A DNA stretch of 17,479 bases from Prevotella sp. CAG:485 (GTDB taxonomy: Bacteria > Bacteroidota > Bacteroidia > Bacteroidales > Muribaculaceae). Below the pieces are notes generated by a model that had not been told where the DNA came from, ran no database searches, and saw nothing but the letters and a program-made list of their open reading frames with translations. The stretch covers positions 1 to 17,479 of the forward strand of contig FR897883.1 in NCBI GenBank assembly GCA_000437495.1. The letters are read 5' to 3'. The translations under genes and the position numbers were made by a program. Positions within the stretch are counted from its first letter, which is position 1, and every line of letters begins with the position of its first letter. Below, one piece after another: positions 1-8,735 of the stretch.

Positions 1-2
1 AA

Positions 3-572
3 AATCCGGTGTCGTTGCTGCATTGTGTACCATGCAAGAAAACCGACAACAACTCCGTGAGATTCTGCAATAACGAGGCTGTGGGTTACGGACTGGTGCT
101 TAGATGTCGCGACCAGTTCCTCTTCAGAAACGAGGTGCATAACATGAAAAACAACTCCATCTATATAGAGGGCAACTCACTGTTTGACGGTGCAGCAATG
201 GCATTGTTCGATATGGTCAATTGTCAAGTGAACGTGTCGCAGAATCGTTTCTCTGCTTGCACTGAAAGCTTTATGTTTCAGGGTAACAGATTGAGAAAGA
301 CAGATATTAAAATTTGTCAGAATCTGTTTGATTCCAACAAGGCTCTGAGCGACTATCAGGGTAAGCTTTTTGCCAATGGTGATTTTATTAACGGTGAGTT
401 GGCAAACCTGTTTATCCTGTCGAACTGCCTTATAGGATATACGGCCACAAGTCTGAATCTGAACGAAGCTAAGAGAGGCGTGGTTTATCCTGCTATCAGA
501 TGGCTTTTTTGCAAAGAAGCGAATATGATAGTGTCCAAAGTTCCAAATGCTACCGACTATATCCCTGATTAA
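3..572 (+). CDS. Hypothetical protein, beta-helix-like, 5' partial
   Basis: The frame is open from the left edge (codons from base 3) to a TAA at 570-572, so the start lies outside the window. The GTG at 9 is only the first possible initiator inside it. The visible 190 or so residues are rich in Asn, Phe and Cys and show loosely spaced N-x-F/N-x-L turns (NNSVRFCNNE, YIEGNSLFDG, VSQNRFSAC, ICQNLFDSN) about 20-25 residues apart. That spacing is what one expects of right-handed parallel beta-helix proteins (pectate-lyase-like fold), often secreted carbohydrate-active or surface proteins. The last 50 or so residues lose the pattern. No catalytic motif can be assigned. Its codons look more A/T-rich than those of the rest of the window. 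A strong terminator follows 50 bases after the stop. I do not recognise the family; the fold suggestion is inference. Confidence 0.6.
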   Translation, partial: NPVSLLHCVPCKKTDNNSVRFCNNEAVGYGLVLRCRDQFLFRNEVHNMKNNSIYIEGNSLFDGAAMALFDMVNCQVNVSQNRFSACTESFMFQGNRLRKTDIKICQNLFDSNKALSDYQGKLFANGDFINGELANLFILSNCLIGYTATSLNLNEAKRGVVYPAIRWLFCKEANMIVSKVPNATDYIPD

Positions 573-621
573 TGATGGGTTGTGAGACTATGAAGAAATT
601 TGAATGAGACACCGGATAGAT

Positions 622-662
622 AGAGACTGTGCCAAATTGATTTGACACAGTCTCTGGTTTTT
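622..662 (+). terminator. Rho-independent terminator of the first gene
   Basis: A perfect 10-bp stem (AGAGACTGTG at 622-631 pairing with CACAGTCTCT at 646-655) is extended inward by CAAAT (633-637) with ATTTG (640-644). It is followed by GG and five T residues (658-662). The T run lies on the + side only, so it ends transcription of the partial gene at 3-572. On the minus strand the same hairpin lies just past the surface-protein gene, but no U tract follows it there. Confidence 0.85.
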
Positions 663-678
663 AAGGGAAAGGGGTATT

Positions 679-1326
679 TTACGGCACAAGGACTTTCTTA
701 GCGTGGCGGCCGTAGCGTATCAGATATATACCCGCAGGAAGCTGTATTGCCGTAGGATGAGCGGTGCGTCCGGTGGCTATAGTTTGTCCCGCAAGGTTGA
801 AGACAGCATACTGACCTGCCGGCACCACAATCTGGCCGGGCATTATCTGAAGCTCGTTGTCCGAATCATATAAGTTGTCGACGCCGTTGGTGTGGTCGAA
901 GTTCATTACCATGGGGATGACACGGCTGAATGTGCCATAGTTGGCTGTCAGCGAGTAATCGCCCTGAAGCAATACGTCGCGAACATTGACAAGGCTGTCG
1001 GTGAGGGTGAGAACTGACGGGATATCCCATGTCAGACCCGGGATGCTGCGCACGTAGAAGGAACGGCTGACGTTATATCGCGTGCAAGGCACTTTGTAGA
1101 TGACCGGCACGGTGTATAACTGCACCAGAGAGTCTGTGGCAAAGGCCGGTACGGGATAGAGTCCTGACGGTGCGATGTCTGTGGTGCGTACGCCGGCGGC
1201 GCCTTCGCGGTCAGCCTTCATCACAGCCGGAACGTTCGACATACAGGTGTCATACCGGCAATTGGTGTAAGTGGAGCAGGTGTTCCAGTAGCCGGAGATA
1301 GAGCCGATGTTGGCTGCTGTGGGAGT
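679..1326 (-). pseudogene. Detached C-terminal part of the GLUG surface protein, with T9SS-like sorting tail
   Basis: This stretch continues the frame of the 1327-5496 gene exactly, after its TAA: 28 codons from 1326 down to 1243, then 187 more from the ATG at 1242, ending with a stop at 679-681. The first codons read TPTAANIGSISGYWNTC, which carries on the GLUG repeat pattern. The last 60 or so residues (VVPAGQYAVFNLAGQTIATG, then LPAGIYLIRYGRHAKKVLVP) resemble the type A C-terminal sorting domain used by the type IX secretion system of Bacteroidetes, or a close relative of it. The part has no signal peptide of its own and would make little sense as an independent protein, though the ATG at 1242 could start a 187-residue product. 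It still reads as good coding sequence, so the interruption is recent, a sequencing error, or read through. It is best treated as the 3' part of one broken gene spanning 679-5496. Confidence 0.75.
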
Positions 1327-4300
1327 TTAGCCGGTGAGCCAGCCTGTATTGGTGCAGTTGGTGATGGTGGCGGTAGAGGCGTTGTCGGGGACACGTCCGA
1401 GGATGCCGCCAAGACAGTTGATGCCGCTGATGACGCCTGCATTGAAACAGTTGTTGATGACGGGTATGCCGCCGCCCACTATGCCGCCTGCTCCCGGAGT
1501 GCCGGCTGCCAACTTGGCGTTTACGTTGCTGACAGAGCCAATGTTGACGCAGCGCTCAACGCGGAGGCTGTATTTGTCGCCTTGGCCTACTATGCCGCCC
1601 ACATTTTGCAGCTTGCCCACAACGCTGTCGGCGTTGAGACATTCTTCAATGTTGATGACGTGCTTGGTGTCTGTTTCAGGCCAGTAACGTCCCATGACGC
1701 CGCCTATGGCAGTGCTGCCGCCTGATACGATGCCGTAGTTGCGGGCCTGTCGAAGTGTGTCGATGACGCCGGCGGTGCCTATTACGCCGCCATGCATATT
1801 GCAGACGGCAGTAGTGGCATTGCCCACATGGCCGTAGTTAGTGAGGTCGGAAACGGTGGCGGCACGCATGTGTCCGGCAACACCGCCCACGTACATTGTG
1901 CCGGCTACATCGCCGCGATTGAGGAATTTGGCGTAAGTGCCCTGTCCGGCAACGGCGCCGGCAACGCCGCCTGTGTAGAACTGCGTGGAGGTTACATTGC
2001 CTGTGTTGGTGAGGTTAATCAGCTCAGGACTGTTGTATGCGTAGCCGGTTACGCCGCCTGTGTAGGTGGCGCTGCCAGTTACGTCGGCACCATTGGAACA
2101 GTTGCGCACTATGCCGCGGCAATAACCTGCGATGGCACCTGTCTGGGTGGAGTTGCTTTTCACCGTTCCGGAGGTGATATGCAGGTTCTCAATCACTCCC
2201 TTGGGTCCTAAATAACCCACCAGACCGGTGCAGGCTGCCGTGCCGTTGATGTTTAAGTTGGCAATGGAATGGCCTTCGCCGTGGATGATGCCGTTGAACA
2301 TCTTGGCGTTGCCGCACGAGATGCCCGTAATGGCGCTGTTGAGAGTGATGTCGGCGGTAACCTTGAAGTGCATACCGGCGTAATCGCCCTGGTTGGCGGC
2401 ACGCGAGGACTCGGTGACGAGCTTGCGCAGATTGGCCTCGGTGGCAATGATGTAGGGATCAGCTTCTGTGCCTGAGCCGGTGAGGAAATCGCCGTAAGCC
2501 GCCACTCGCATCTGCTGCCTGCGGCCTGCGTATGTGCGGATGAGATAATCATAGCAGTATGACGTATAGCCGGTGAACGACAGCTTGCCTGAGCGCACCG
2601 AGAAGTCGTCGGCATCGTCGAGCTTGATGGTGAGCCCTGTGGCAGTGTAGCATGTGGCAGGAGCCCCTTCGCGCATGGTGATACGCGTGTCGGCGTCGGG
2701 GAAGGTAACAGGGAATGAGGTGAGCATGGCCATGTCTTCCGAAGCGAACTTCTTGAGCTTGGGATAGGTAACATTGTCGGCCTGCCAGCGTTCGCCCATG
2801 GCGGGAGCGGCTATGATTTCGCGGGTGAGCTTGCCCGGAACGCCTATGTTGTCGAGCAGAGAAATCTGTGAGTCATATACAACGTTGTTGACTTTGCCGC
2901 TGTTGATACCCGTTATCGCACCTGCGAAATCCACTTGCTGGGTGTACATAATCGGCGCCGTGATGAGGCAGTTGGAGATGCTGCCGGTGGAAAGATTGTT
3001 GGACGTGATTCCGCCCACATAATACTGCGCATTGACCACGCCAGACACAATGCAGTCGGAGATGCTTCCTCCATTCTCGGCTGCTATGCCGCCAATGTGG
3101 TTGGCTGCGGTGCCGTTGAGAGAGCCGGCATACTGGCAGCCGATGATTGTGCCGTTGTTGGAGCTGGTAATGCCTCCCACGCGGTTGGAAGCGCCGGTGA
3201 GGGTGATGTCGGAGCCAACGTAGCAGTCTATAACAGAGCCTGAGTTGTCAATACGTCCGGCTATACCGCCCCATGTGCCGCCGGCAGCTTTGCTCAGCAG
3301 AGCCGAGGGGAGTACGCGGCAGTTGGAAACGTTGCCGAAGAGACGGCCTGCTATGGTTCCGCCGTTGAGGTAGAGGCCGATGGAGCAAGTGCCGTCAATC
3401 ACCAGATCGCTCACTACACCCGATTCGCCCACATAGCCGAACAGACCGGCATATTGGGTGCTGTTGGTGTGTGCGGTGAGTTTCCAGTTTTTCAGCTTGT
3501 GGCCGTTGCCGCTGAAATTGCCCAGGAAGGGAGCCGACATGGAAGTAGACATACAGCTGAAGGTGGCGTCAGATTCCATATCTATGTCGGCGCCGAGTTT
3601 CAGGTATTCACCTTTGAAGGTCAGATTGCCTTCAGAAGTAGCGCGAGCCAGTTGTTTAAGCTCGGCGTAAGTGGAGATGATATAGGGATCAGTTTCTGTG
3701 CCTGAGCCGGTGAAGAGCTGCGGGAAGACCGTGAGGAGGCACGCGCGCGAAGCTGAGCCGGCAGTAGCGGTGAGGGTGAAGTTGGTCGGCATGTCAGTGC
3801 GCGTTACGGTAACATTGTTGCCGCTCAAAACTGCGCCTTCCCCTTTCAAAGACCATGTTGCAGCCGTGTCGGCTGTGCCTGTGGTAAAAGAGTTCAGCAC
3901 ACGGCTGTGTATGTTGCCTGCCGGCAGGAAGAGGGGAGCGGCGCCTGCCAGAGCGGCATCGGTGGTTGCCTGAGCCTTAAGGCGCGGATAATAACCGGCT
4001 GCGAAGGTCCATACATCGGTGGAGAAACCCTCAAGAGGCTGTCCGGAGGTAAGCACCTCGGTGGTCAGCGCTCCGGTACTTGTGGTGTCCCATCCGGCCA
4101 CCCGACTGTCGTAGAAACAGTTGGTGTATACGGATTCTATGGCGGTTGAGGGACGTCCTAAATAGACGGCATTCTGTGGCCGTGCCACCTCGGCGGCGTT
4201 GACGGTGCCCAGCGAGAGGCAGCGTTCAAAAGTTATGTTGAAAGAGCTTGCGCCGCTCTTGTAGCCCACCAGGCCGCCGCATTGCTGGGTAATGGTGTTG

Positions 4301-5496
4301 CCGCTGAGCCATGAGTGAGGCGCGTCGACCAGGCCGGCATTGTAGCAGTCGGCGAAGACGATGCTTTCGCCGTTACCCACCAGGCCGCCGGCTGCTCGCA
4401 GCGAACGGATGGTGCCCACGTTGAAGCAGCGGCTGATTGTGCCCTCTTTCACATAACCGGCTATGCCACCCTGATAATCGCCCATGCCGAAGGAGGCCGG
4501 TATGCTGTCATGGCTCATAAAAATGTCGGCAACAGTGCCGGCGTTGCGGCAGTCGGATATGGCCGACTGATTCCACATATAGCCAATGATGCCGCCCACA
4601 TAGTTGAGCGCCATTATGGTGCCCTCGTTGGAGCATCCGCTGATGTTGACTTTATTGTTGTCGCCGCAAATGCCGCCAACGTATGTGCCGGTTATAGAGG
4701 CAGATATGCTGTGAATGTATCCGCAGTTTATGCAGTTCAGGAAATTCACGTTTGCGCCGGTCGACGTGTAAGAGGCGAAGCCCGAGATGCCGCCGACATA
4801 GACGTTGGATTTCACAATGGCGATGTCGGCATACGAGATGCACGAATCGCACTGGCCGCCGTTGTTGTAACCGGCTATGGCGCCGAATTTACAACCGGTG
4901 AAAACGTTGCCGCGGAAAGTGCAGTTGCGCACCCTTCCCAGGCTCTCGTTGTAAGCTACGAGGCCGCCGTTTTGGTTGCTTGTGCCGCATTTCTGGAAAT
5001 TGATGGTGCAGTTGGTAACGTGGCAGTTTTCCACCAGGCCGCTGTTGCGGCTCACCAGGAACGCCGAATAGTTGCAGTTGCCGTTGGCTGTGATGGAACA
5101 GGAATCCACCGTTAGATTCTTGATTGTGCAGTGTTCGCCTGTCCAGCCGAACACGCCGAAGCCTGAGGCGTTGCTGTTCATTACTGCCTGAATGCCCACA
5201 ATGCGCTTTCCGTTGCCGTCGAAAGTGGCCTGGAAGCGGTGGTTCGATAAGCCTGTGGCCAGGCCCGAATAGCTGTTGAAGCGCAGGTCATTCTCCATAC
5301 GGAAGAAATAACCCTCATAGGTGGTTGTGCCGTAATGGAGATAACTTTGTATCTCCACCAGGTCAGCTTGCTTGGTGATGCGGAAGGGGTCATCTTTTGT
5401 GCCGCTGCCGCCGCTGAATGTGCCAACGTCGGTGGCCGACATTGACAATGCCACGGACAGAAACAGCATGACCGGCATCAATTTAAGTTTTAGCAT
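1327..5496 (-). CDS. Secreted GLUG-repeat surface protein (interrupted 3' end)
   Basis: The product has 1389 residues. Residues 1-21 are a signal peptide (LKLKLMPVMLFLSVALSMSA). Three modules begin with the same G-S-G-T-x-x-D-P-[FY]-x-I motif, at about residues 29, 594 and 1004. Each is followed by dozens of short GGI-[AVS]-G, N-x-G-x-[IV] and NC repeats of the GLUG type (Pfam family known from adhesin-like and peptidase-associated proteins), predicted to stack as a beta-solenoid. Between modules (about 520-590 and 930-1003) lie Ig-like linkers with stretches such as TWSLKGEGAVLSGNNVTV. Such proteins are exported and surface-exposed; adhesion or glycan contact is the usual guess, but no ligand can be read from the sequence. 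The protein ends at an in-frame TAA inside a repeat, and the same frame continues for 215 codons with a sorting-like tail, so the native product was probably about 1604 residues. Its leader and promoter lie in 5497-5700. Confidence 0.85.
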   Translation of the reverse strand: MLKLKLMPVMLFLSVALSMSATDVGTFSGGSGTKDDPFRITKQADLVEIQSYLHYGTTTYEGYFFRMENDLRFNSYSGLATGLSNHRFQATFDGNGKRIVGIQAVMNSNASGFGVFGWTGEHCTIKNLTVDSCSITANGNCNYSAFLVSRNSGLVENCHVTNCTINFQKCGTSNQNGGLVAYNESLGRVRNCTFRGNVFTGCKFGAIAGYNNGGQCDSCISYADIAIVKSNVYVGGISGFASYTSTGANVNFLNCINCGYIHSISASITGTYVGGICGDNNKVNISGCSNEGTIMALNYVGGIIGYMWNQSAISDCRNAGTVADIFMSHDSIPASFGMGDYQGGIAGYVKEGTISRCFNVGTIRSLRAAGGLVGNGESIVFADCYNAGLVDAPHSWLSGNTITQQCGGLVGYKSGASSFNITFERCLSLGTVNAAEVARPQNAVYLGRPSTAIESVYTNCFYDSRVAGWDTTSTGALTTEVLTSGQPLEGFSTDVWTFAAGYYPRLKAQATTDAALAGAAPLFLPAGNIHSRVLNSFTTGTADTAATWSLKGEGAVLSGNNVTVTRTDMPTNFTLTATAGSASRACLLTVFPQLFTGSGTETDPYIISTYAELKQLARATSEGNLTFKGEYLKLGADIDMESDATFSCMSTSMSAPFLGNFSGNGHKLKNWKLTAHTNSTQYAGLFGYVGESGVVSDLVIDGTCSIGLYLNGGTIAGRLFGNVSNCRVLPSALLSKAAGGTWGGIAGRIDNSGSVIDCYVGSDITLTGASNRVGGITSSNNGTIIGCQYAGSLNGTAANHIGGIAAENGGSISDCIVSGVVNAQYYVGGITSNNLSTGSISNCLITAPIMYTQQVDFAGAITGINSGKVNNVVYDSQISLLDNIGVPGKLTREIIAAPAMGERWQADNVTYPKLKKFASEDMAMLTSFPVTFPDADTRITMREGAPATCYTATGLTIKLDDADDFSVRSGKLSFTGYTSYCYDYLIRTYAGRRQQMRVAAYGDFLTGSGTEADPYIIATEANLRKLVTESSRAANQGDYAGMHFKVTADITLNSAITGISCGNAKMFNGIIHGEGHSIANLNINGTAACTGLVGYLGPKGVIENLHITSGTVKSNSTQTGAIAGYCRGIVRNCSNGADVTGSATYTGGVTGYAYNSPELINLTNTGNVTSTQFYTGGVAGAVAGQGTYAKFLNRGDVAGTMYVGGVAGHMRAATVSDLTNYGHVGNATTAVCNMHGGVIGTAGVIDTLRQARNYGIVSGGSTAIGGVMGRYWPETDTKHVINIEECLNADSVVGKLQNVGGIVGQGDKYSLRVERCVNIGSVSNVNAKLAAGTPGAGGIVGGGIPVINNCFNAGVISGINCLGGILGRVPDNASTATITNCTNTGWLTG
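2451..2483. repeat. Direct repeat copy 1 within the surface-protein gene
   Basis: These 33 bases match 3681-3713 with two differences (positions 2 and 13 of the repeat). Both encode the module-opening G-S-G-T-E-[TA]-D-P-Y-I-I motif on the minus strand. The copies are 1230 bases apart, an exact multiple of three. Confidence 0.85.
3681..3713. repeat. Direct repeat copy 2 within the surface-protein gene
   Basis: Partner of 2451-2483. Recombination between the two would remove 410 codons (one GLUG module plus its linker) without shifting the frame. Confidence 0.85.
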
Positions 5497-5669
5497 GTTT
5501 CTTGATGTGATTAAGTGTGAGTTGGGTTAATAGAGTAAGGTGTGAGCTTAAAATATATTGTTCCTTCTTTGCTCTTTTACGGGCATTTTATCGCCATTGT
5601 GAGGTTGCCGATAAGCTTTTTCAACCGCGGATTCGCAAGGCTAAAACATTGAATAAAAAACTCACAGCC

Positions 5670-5699
5670 CAAAAGTACAAAAAAAAAAATTGAAACAAT
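5670..5699 (-). promoter_or_regulatory. Bacteroidetes-type promoter of the surface-protein gene
   Basis: On the minus strand TACTTTTG (5677-5670) fits the Bacteroidetes -7 consensus TAnnTTTG. ATTG at 5699-5696 is a partial match to the -33 TTTG, with an 18-base spacer (19-21 is usual). The spacer contains 11 consecutive T residues (5689-5679). Transcription would begin near 5663, giving an unusually long, A/T-rich leader of about 167 bases before the ATG at 5496. I see no riboswitch-like fold in that leader. Together with the terminator at 5741-5789 this accounts for the 327-base gap 5497-5823, which holds no gene. Confidence 0.6.
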
Positions 5700-5740
5700 G
5701 CTGATTTTACATGAATAAATTCACATTTTACCTAAATAGT

Positions 5741-5789
5741 ATGAAAATATCAGACCACTCAGAGGCCCGTTTGCCGTCTGAGTGGTCTG
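5741..5789 (-). terminator. Rho-independent terminator of the ribBA-peptidase unit
   Basis: A perfect 13-bp stem (CAGACCACTCAGA at 5751-5763 with its complement at 5777-5789) has a short extra GGC/GCC pairing inside the loop. Read on the minus strand it follows the peptidase stop by 35 bases and is followed by ATATTTTCAT (5750-5741). The + side has only a weak T/A stretch. It separates the peptidase unit from the surface-protein promoter. Confidence 0.8.
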
Positions 5790-5823
5790 TTATTAATTGG
5801 GTGAGCGGTTTTCCGCTTCCGGT

Positions 5824-8682
5824 TTAGAATCCCAAATCCTGACCTTTGCGTTTGGGGTCAATGCCCTCTTTCATCCATTTGGGCATCGGCGCATCTTTGA
5901 GGTAATGGTCAAAGAATCCCTGCAGGCGTTTGGTGATGTCTTTGCGGTTTTTGCGAGCTCTGATGTTATGAGCCTCGCCGTTGTATTGCAGCATCCATAC
6001 CGGTTTCTGCAGGCGGCGCAGAGCCATGAACATCTCTATGCCCTGATACCAGGGTACGGCGCCGTCATTGTCGTTGGCCATGATGAGCAGCGGAGTGTGT
6101 ACGCGGTTGGCGTAGAACACGGGCGAGTTGGCGATGTAGAGCTCGGGAGCCTCCCAGAGGTTGCGGCCTATGCGGCTCTGACCCAGCTCATACTGACCCT
6201 GACGTGAATCGCCCGTACCCCAGCGTATGCCGCCGAAGGCTGACGTCATGTTCGATACCGGCGCGCCTGAGCCTGCGCAGGCAAACATATCGGTGCGTGT
6301 TACCAGATAGGCTGTCTGATAACCACCCCAGCTCTGGCCGTCGATGCCGATTTTGTCTTTGTTGATAAACGGGTATTTCTTGCAAAGTTCCTCAACGCCC
6401 GAGCATACGTAATTATATGCACTCTCGCCGGGGATGCCGGGAGCATATTTGATGTCGGGCACGAACACTACATAACCGCGGCTTACGTAGAACGGATAGT
6501 TGACCCAGCTCCACGACGGCTCCATGGTGTAATGGCGATAAAGTTCTTCACTGTTGCGCTCGTAGAACACCACAAGCATCGGGTATTTCTTATTCGGGTC
6601 GAGGTCTTCGGGAGTGTACAGGACACCCTCGGTGAGGTCGCCGTTGTAGGCATACCATTTCACCAACTGAGCCGAGCCCCACGAATATTCTTTCATCTGC
6701 GGATTGGCGTCAGTTACGCACTGAGCCTTTGCAAAATTGTTGTTGGTGGCTATGTAAACCTCCGGCGAAGTGCTGAAGTCGGCCTTCTGGAAGACATATA
6801 CAGGAGCATTCTTGGCTTTTGCCACCTGAGTGAAAGATTTCGGCTCAATGGTGAGGAGCTTGGGCGCGGCAGCTGTGCCTGCTTTGGCCATTGCAAAACC
6901 ATTTTCCTTGTCGCTGTGGCGGAATACGCTCAGCAGCATATCCTGACCCGGAGTCAGGAAACGCTCTTCACGGTCGGTGCGGATGTAGCGGTATGTGATG
7001 CCGTTTTTGCGTCCCTGACCGGCAGTCATGTTCACGGGAGCCGTTTTTCCGGTGGGGTCGAGGCTCCAGATGTCATAGCGGTCATAGACCAGCAAGCAGT
7101 CGTCATTCTTTGTCCAGCCTGCCATACCGTAAGGCATACGGTCCATGGGTATGTCCTGGTCTTCGTCCCACAGCGGGAATTCTATTCCCTTGCTGATGTT
7201 CACTTTCTCGCCCGTAGCCGGGTTGAAAGCGTAGTAATCGCGGTCGCTGAACATCACCACATACTTACCCATGGGCGACAGGCCGTTAAGGTCTGATTTC
7301 TCTACACCTACGGGGGTGATGACGCCGTTGCTGAGGTTGAGGACGCTGAGTTCTTCGGGTGCCAGATAATCCCATTGGCGCGTTACCTGCCACTGAGTCG
7401 GGTCGCGGAGAAGCACATTGTCGCCGTTCCATTCGTCGGAAGGAGTAACGCTCACCAGCTCGTTGCCGGTAACAAGCGTCTGTTTGTCGGTGGCCAGGTC
7501 AATCACCAGCGGCATAGTGTGCTCGCGCAGCTTTTTGCGGTTTACACTTTCCTGAGGCGGTGTGTAAGGAGCGTCCCAGCGCCAGATGTCCAAGGCTGCC
7601 TGTTCAAAATCAACAATATTGGTGTCGTTGGGCAGAATCACCGGAGCCACGCCCACAATCAGACGCTGTCCGTTGCGCGAGAAGCGAGGTTCAGAATACT
7701 GGTTGATGAAGAGCGAATCGCCCTGAGCGGCTTTTTGCGCGGCAGCCCAGGCTTTAAGCACTGAGTCGTTCTGCTCTGCAGTGCCGTTTGTGGGAGGACG
7801 CATTAACCGAATCTGCGGATTGGGCACCAAAGCCACATTGTAACGCTGAGCCTTGGGTATGCCCCCTTTGGCCAGGTCAACATAGTAAACCGAGCCGCGG
7901 CGTGTGCCGCTGTCGTTGCTGTCGTTGTCGGCTATGAAGGCCATACGGTTGCTTTCGCGGCTGAACACCGGAGTGTTGTAGTGTTTCTGACCGCGGTCAA
8001 GCAGGGTATAACTGGTGTCGCGCAGTTCCAGCAGAGCCACACCGCGTTGCGTTACGGAGTCTTTTTTCTGCGGAGCAATCACGGCGCCAACCTTCATGCC
8101 ATCGCGGCTCAGAGTCCAGCTCTTGACCCATTTCGTAACCTTGGTGGTACCGGTGGGCAGATGACGCGCTATGAGCGGACGTCCGGCTTTTTTATCTTTC
8201 AGAGCTTTGGGCTTGATGTAGGCGGTGTCGCAGGTGCTGTACACCACCCAGTCGCCGCCGTCGCGACCTATGCGATAGCTCATCACGTTGGGAATCTTCT
8301 CAACGCTGCCTTTTGTAAGGTTGATGAGCGCCAGTGAATCCTGAGGCAAATCAAAATCCTTTTTCTTTTTGATTTTGGCCTTGCGGGTGTCGGCAAAGAA
8401 GGGCTTGATAAGAGCCACGGCCCATTTGCCGTCGGTGGTAAACGACGGCTGATAGCCACGGGCTATGTTTATCTCCTTGCCCGTTTTGGTGTTGCGCAAC
8501 GTAAGCATGCCGTCGCCTTCCTGCGGATTAACCATGTAGGCAGCCCAGAGTCCGTTGTTCGACAGGGGTGCCACTCTTACCGACTTCCAGCTGTCGAAGG
8601 CATCGTGGTCAAGCGGTTTCTTTGCCGCCGCCCCGAAGCTGACAACTGCGGCCAGCGCCAAGAGAAGAAATTTCTTTGTCAT
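5824..8682 (-). CDS. Secreted S9-family (prolyl oligopeptidase-like) serine peptidase
   Basis: The 952-residue protein has a signal peptide (MTKKFLLLALAAVVSFGAAA), so it acts in the periplasm or on the cell surface. Residues of about 30-640 look like the beta-propeller that gates substrate access in S9 enzymes. The C-terminal alpha/beta-hydrolase domain carries the catalytic triad: Ser784 in GQSWGGY, Asp873 in DNDGAVPW, and His905 in NGEAHN. All three are present in the expected order, so the enzyme should be active. The family cleaves short peptides, in many members after proline (POP, DPP4, acylaminoacyl-peptidase types). The exact specificity cannot be read here; at 952 residues it is larger than the roughly 700-750 of DPP4-type enzymes. 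It starts 53 bases after the ribBA stop with no clear promoter of its own, so it is probably co-transcribed, and it ends at a strong terminator. Confidence 0.93.
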   Translation of the reverse strand: MTKKFLLLALAAVVSFGAAAKKPLDHDAFDSWKSVRVAPLSNNGLWAAYMVNPQEGDGMLTLRNTKTGKEINIARGYQPSFTTDGKWAVALIKPFFADTRKAKIKKKKDFDLPQDSLALINLTKGSVEKIPNVMSYRIGRDGGDWVVYSTCDTAYIKPKALKDKKAGRPLIARHLPTGTTKVTKWVKSWTLSRDGMKVGAVIAPQKKDSVTQRGVALLELRDTSYTLLDRGQKHYNTPVFSRESNRMAFIADNDSNDSGTRRGSVYYVDLAKGGIPKAQRYNVALVPNPQIRLMRPPTNGTAEQNDSVLKAWAAAQKAAQGDSLFINQYSEPRFSRNGQRLIVGVAPVILPNDTNIVDFEQAALDIWRWDAPYTPPQESVNRKKLREHTMPLVIDLATDKQTLVTGNELVSVTPSDEWNGDNVLLRDPTQWQVTRQWDYLAPEELSVLNLSNGVITPVGVEKSDLNGLSPMGKYVVMFSDRDYYAFNPATGEKVNISKGIEFPLWDEDQDIPMDRMPYGMAGWTKNDDCLLVYDRYDIWSLDPTGKTAPVNMTAGQGRKNGITYRYIRTDREERFLTPGQDMLLSVFRHSDKENGFAMAKAGTAAAPKLLTIEPKSFTQVAKAKNAPVYVFQKADFSTSPEVYIATNNNFAKAQCVTDANPQMKEYSWGSAQLVKWYAYNGDLTEGVLYTPEDLDPNKKYPMLVVFYERNSEELYRHYTMEPSWSWVNYPFYVSRGYVVFVPDIKYAPGIPGESAYNYVCSGVEELCKKYPFINKDKIGIDGQSWGGYQTAYLVTRTDMFACAGSGAPVSNMTSAFGGIRWGTGDSRQGQYELGQSRIGRNLWEAPELYIANSPVFYANRVHTPLLIMANDNDGAVPWYQGIEMFMALRRLQKPVWMLQYNGEAHNIRARKNRKDITKRLQGFFDHYLKDAPMPKWMKEGIDPKRKGQDLGF

Positions 8683-8735
8683 ATAAAAGGAGTGAAAATT
8701 GTTATCGCTGTTGAAAAATATCAGCCTTGGCGGCG

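Noticed and set aside
1221..1442. 73-codon minus-strand ORF bridging the interruption in another frame
   Set aside because: It is Pro/Ser/Thr-rich and out of frame with the repeat protein; the true continuation past the TAA is in the original frame, so no frameshift is needed.
4315..5115. Long + strand ORF of 266 codons opposite the surface-protein gene
   Set aside because: It is antisense to a clear signal-peptide-bearing repeat protein, is Ala/Val/Gly-rich without domains, and reflects the G/C-biased third positions of the real gene.
6532..7296. + strand ORF of 254 codons inside the S9 peptidase gene
   Set aside because: It is a shadow of the peptidase, whose catalytic triad and signal peptide are intact on the minus strand.
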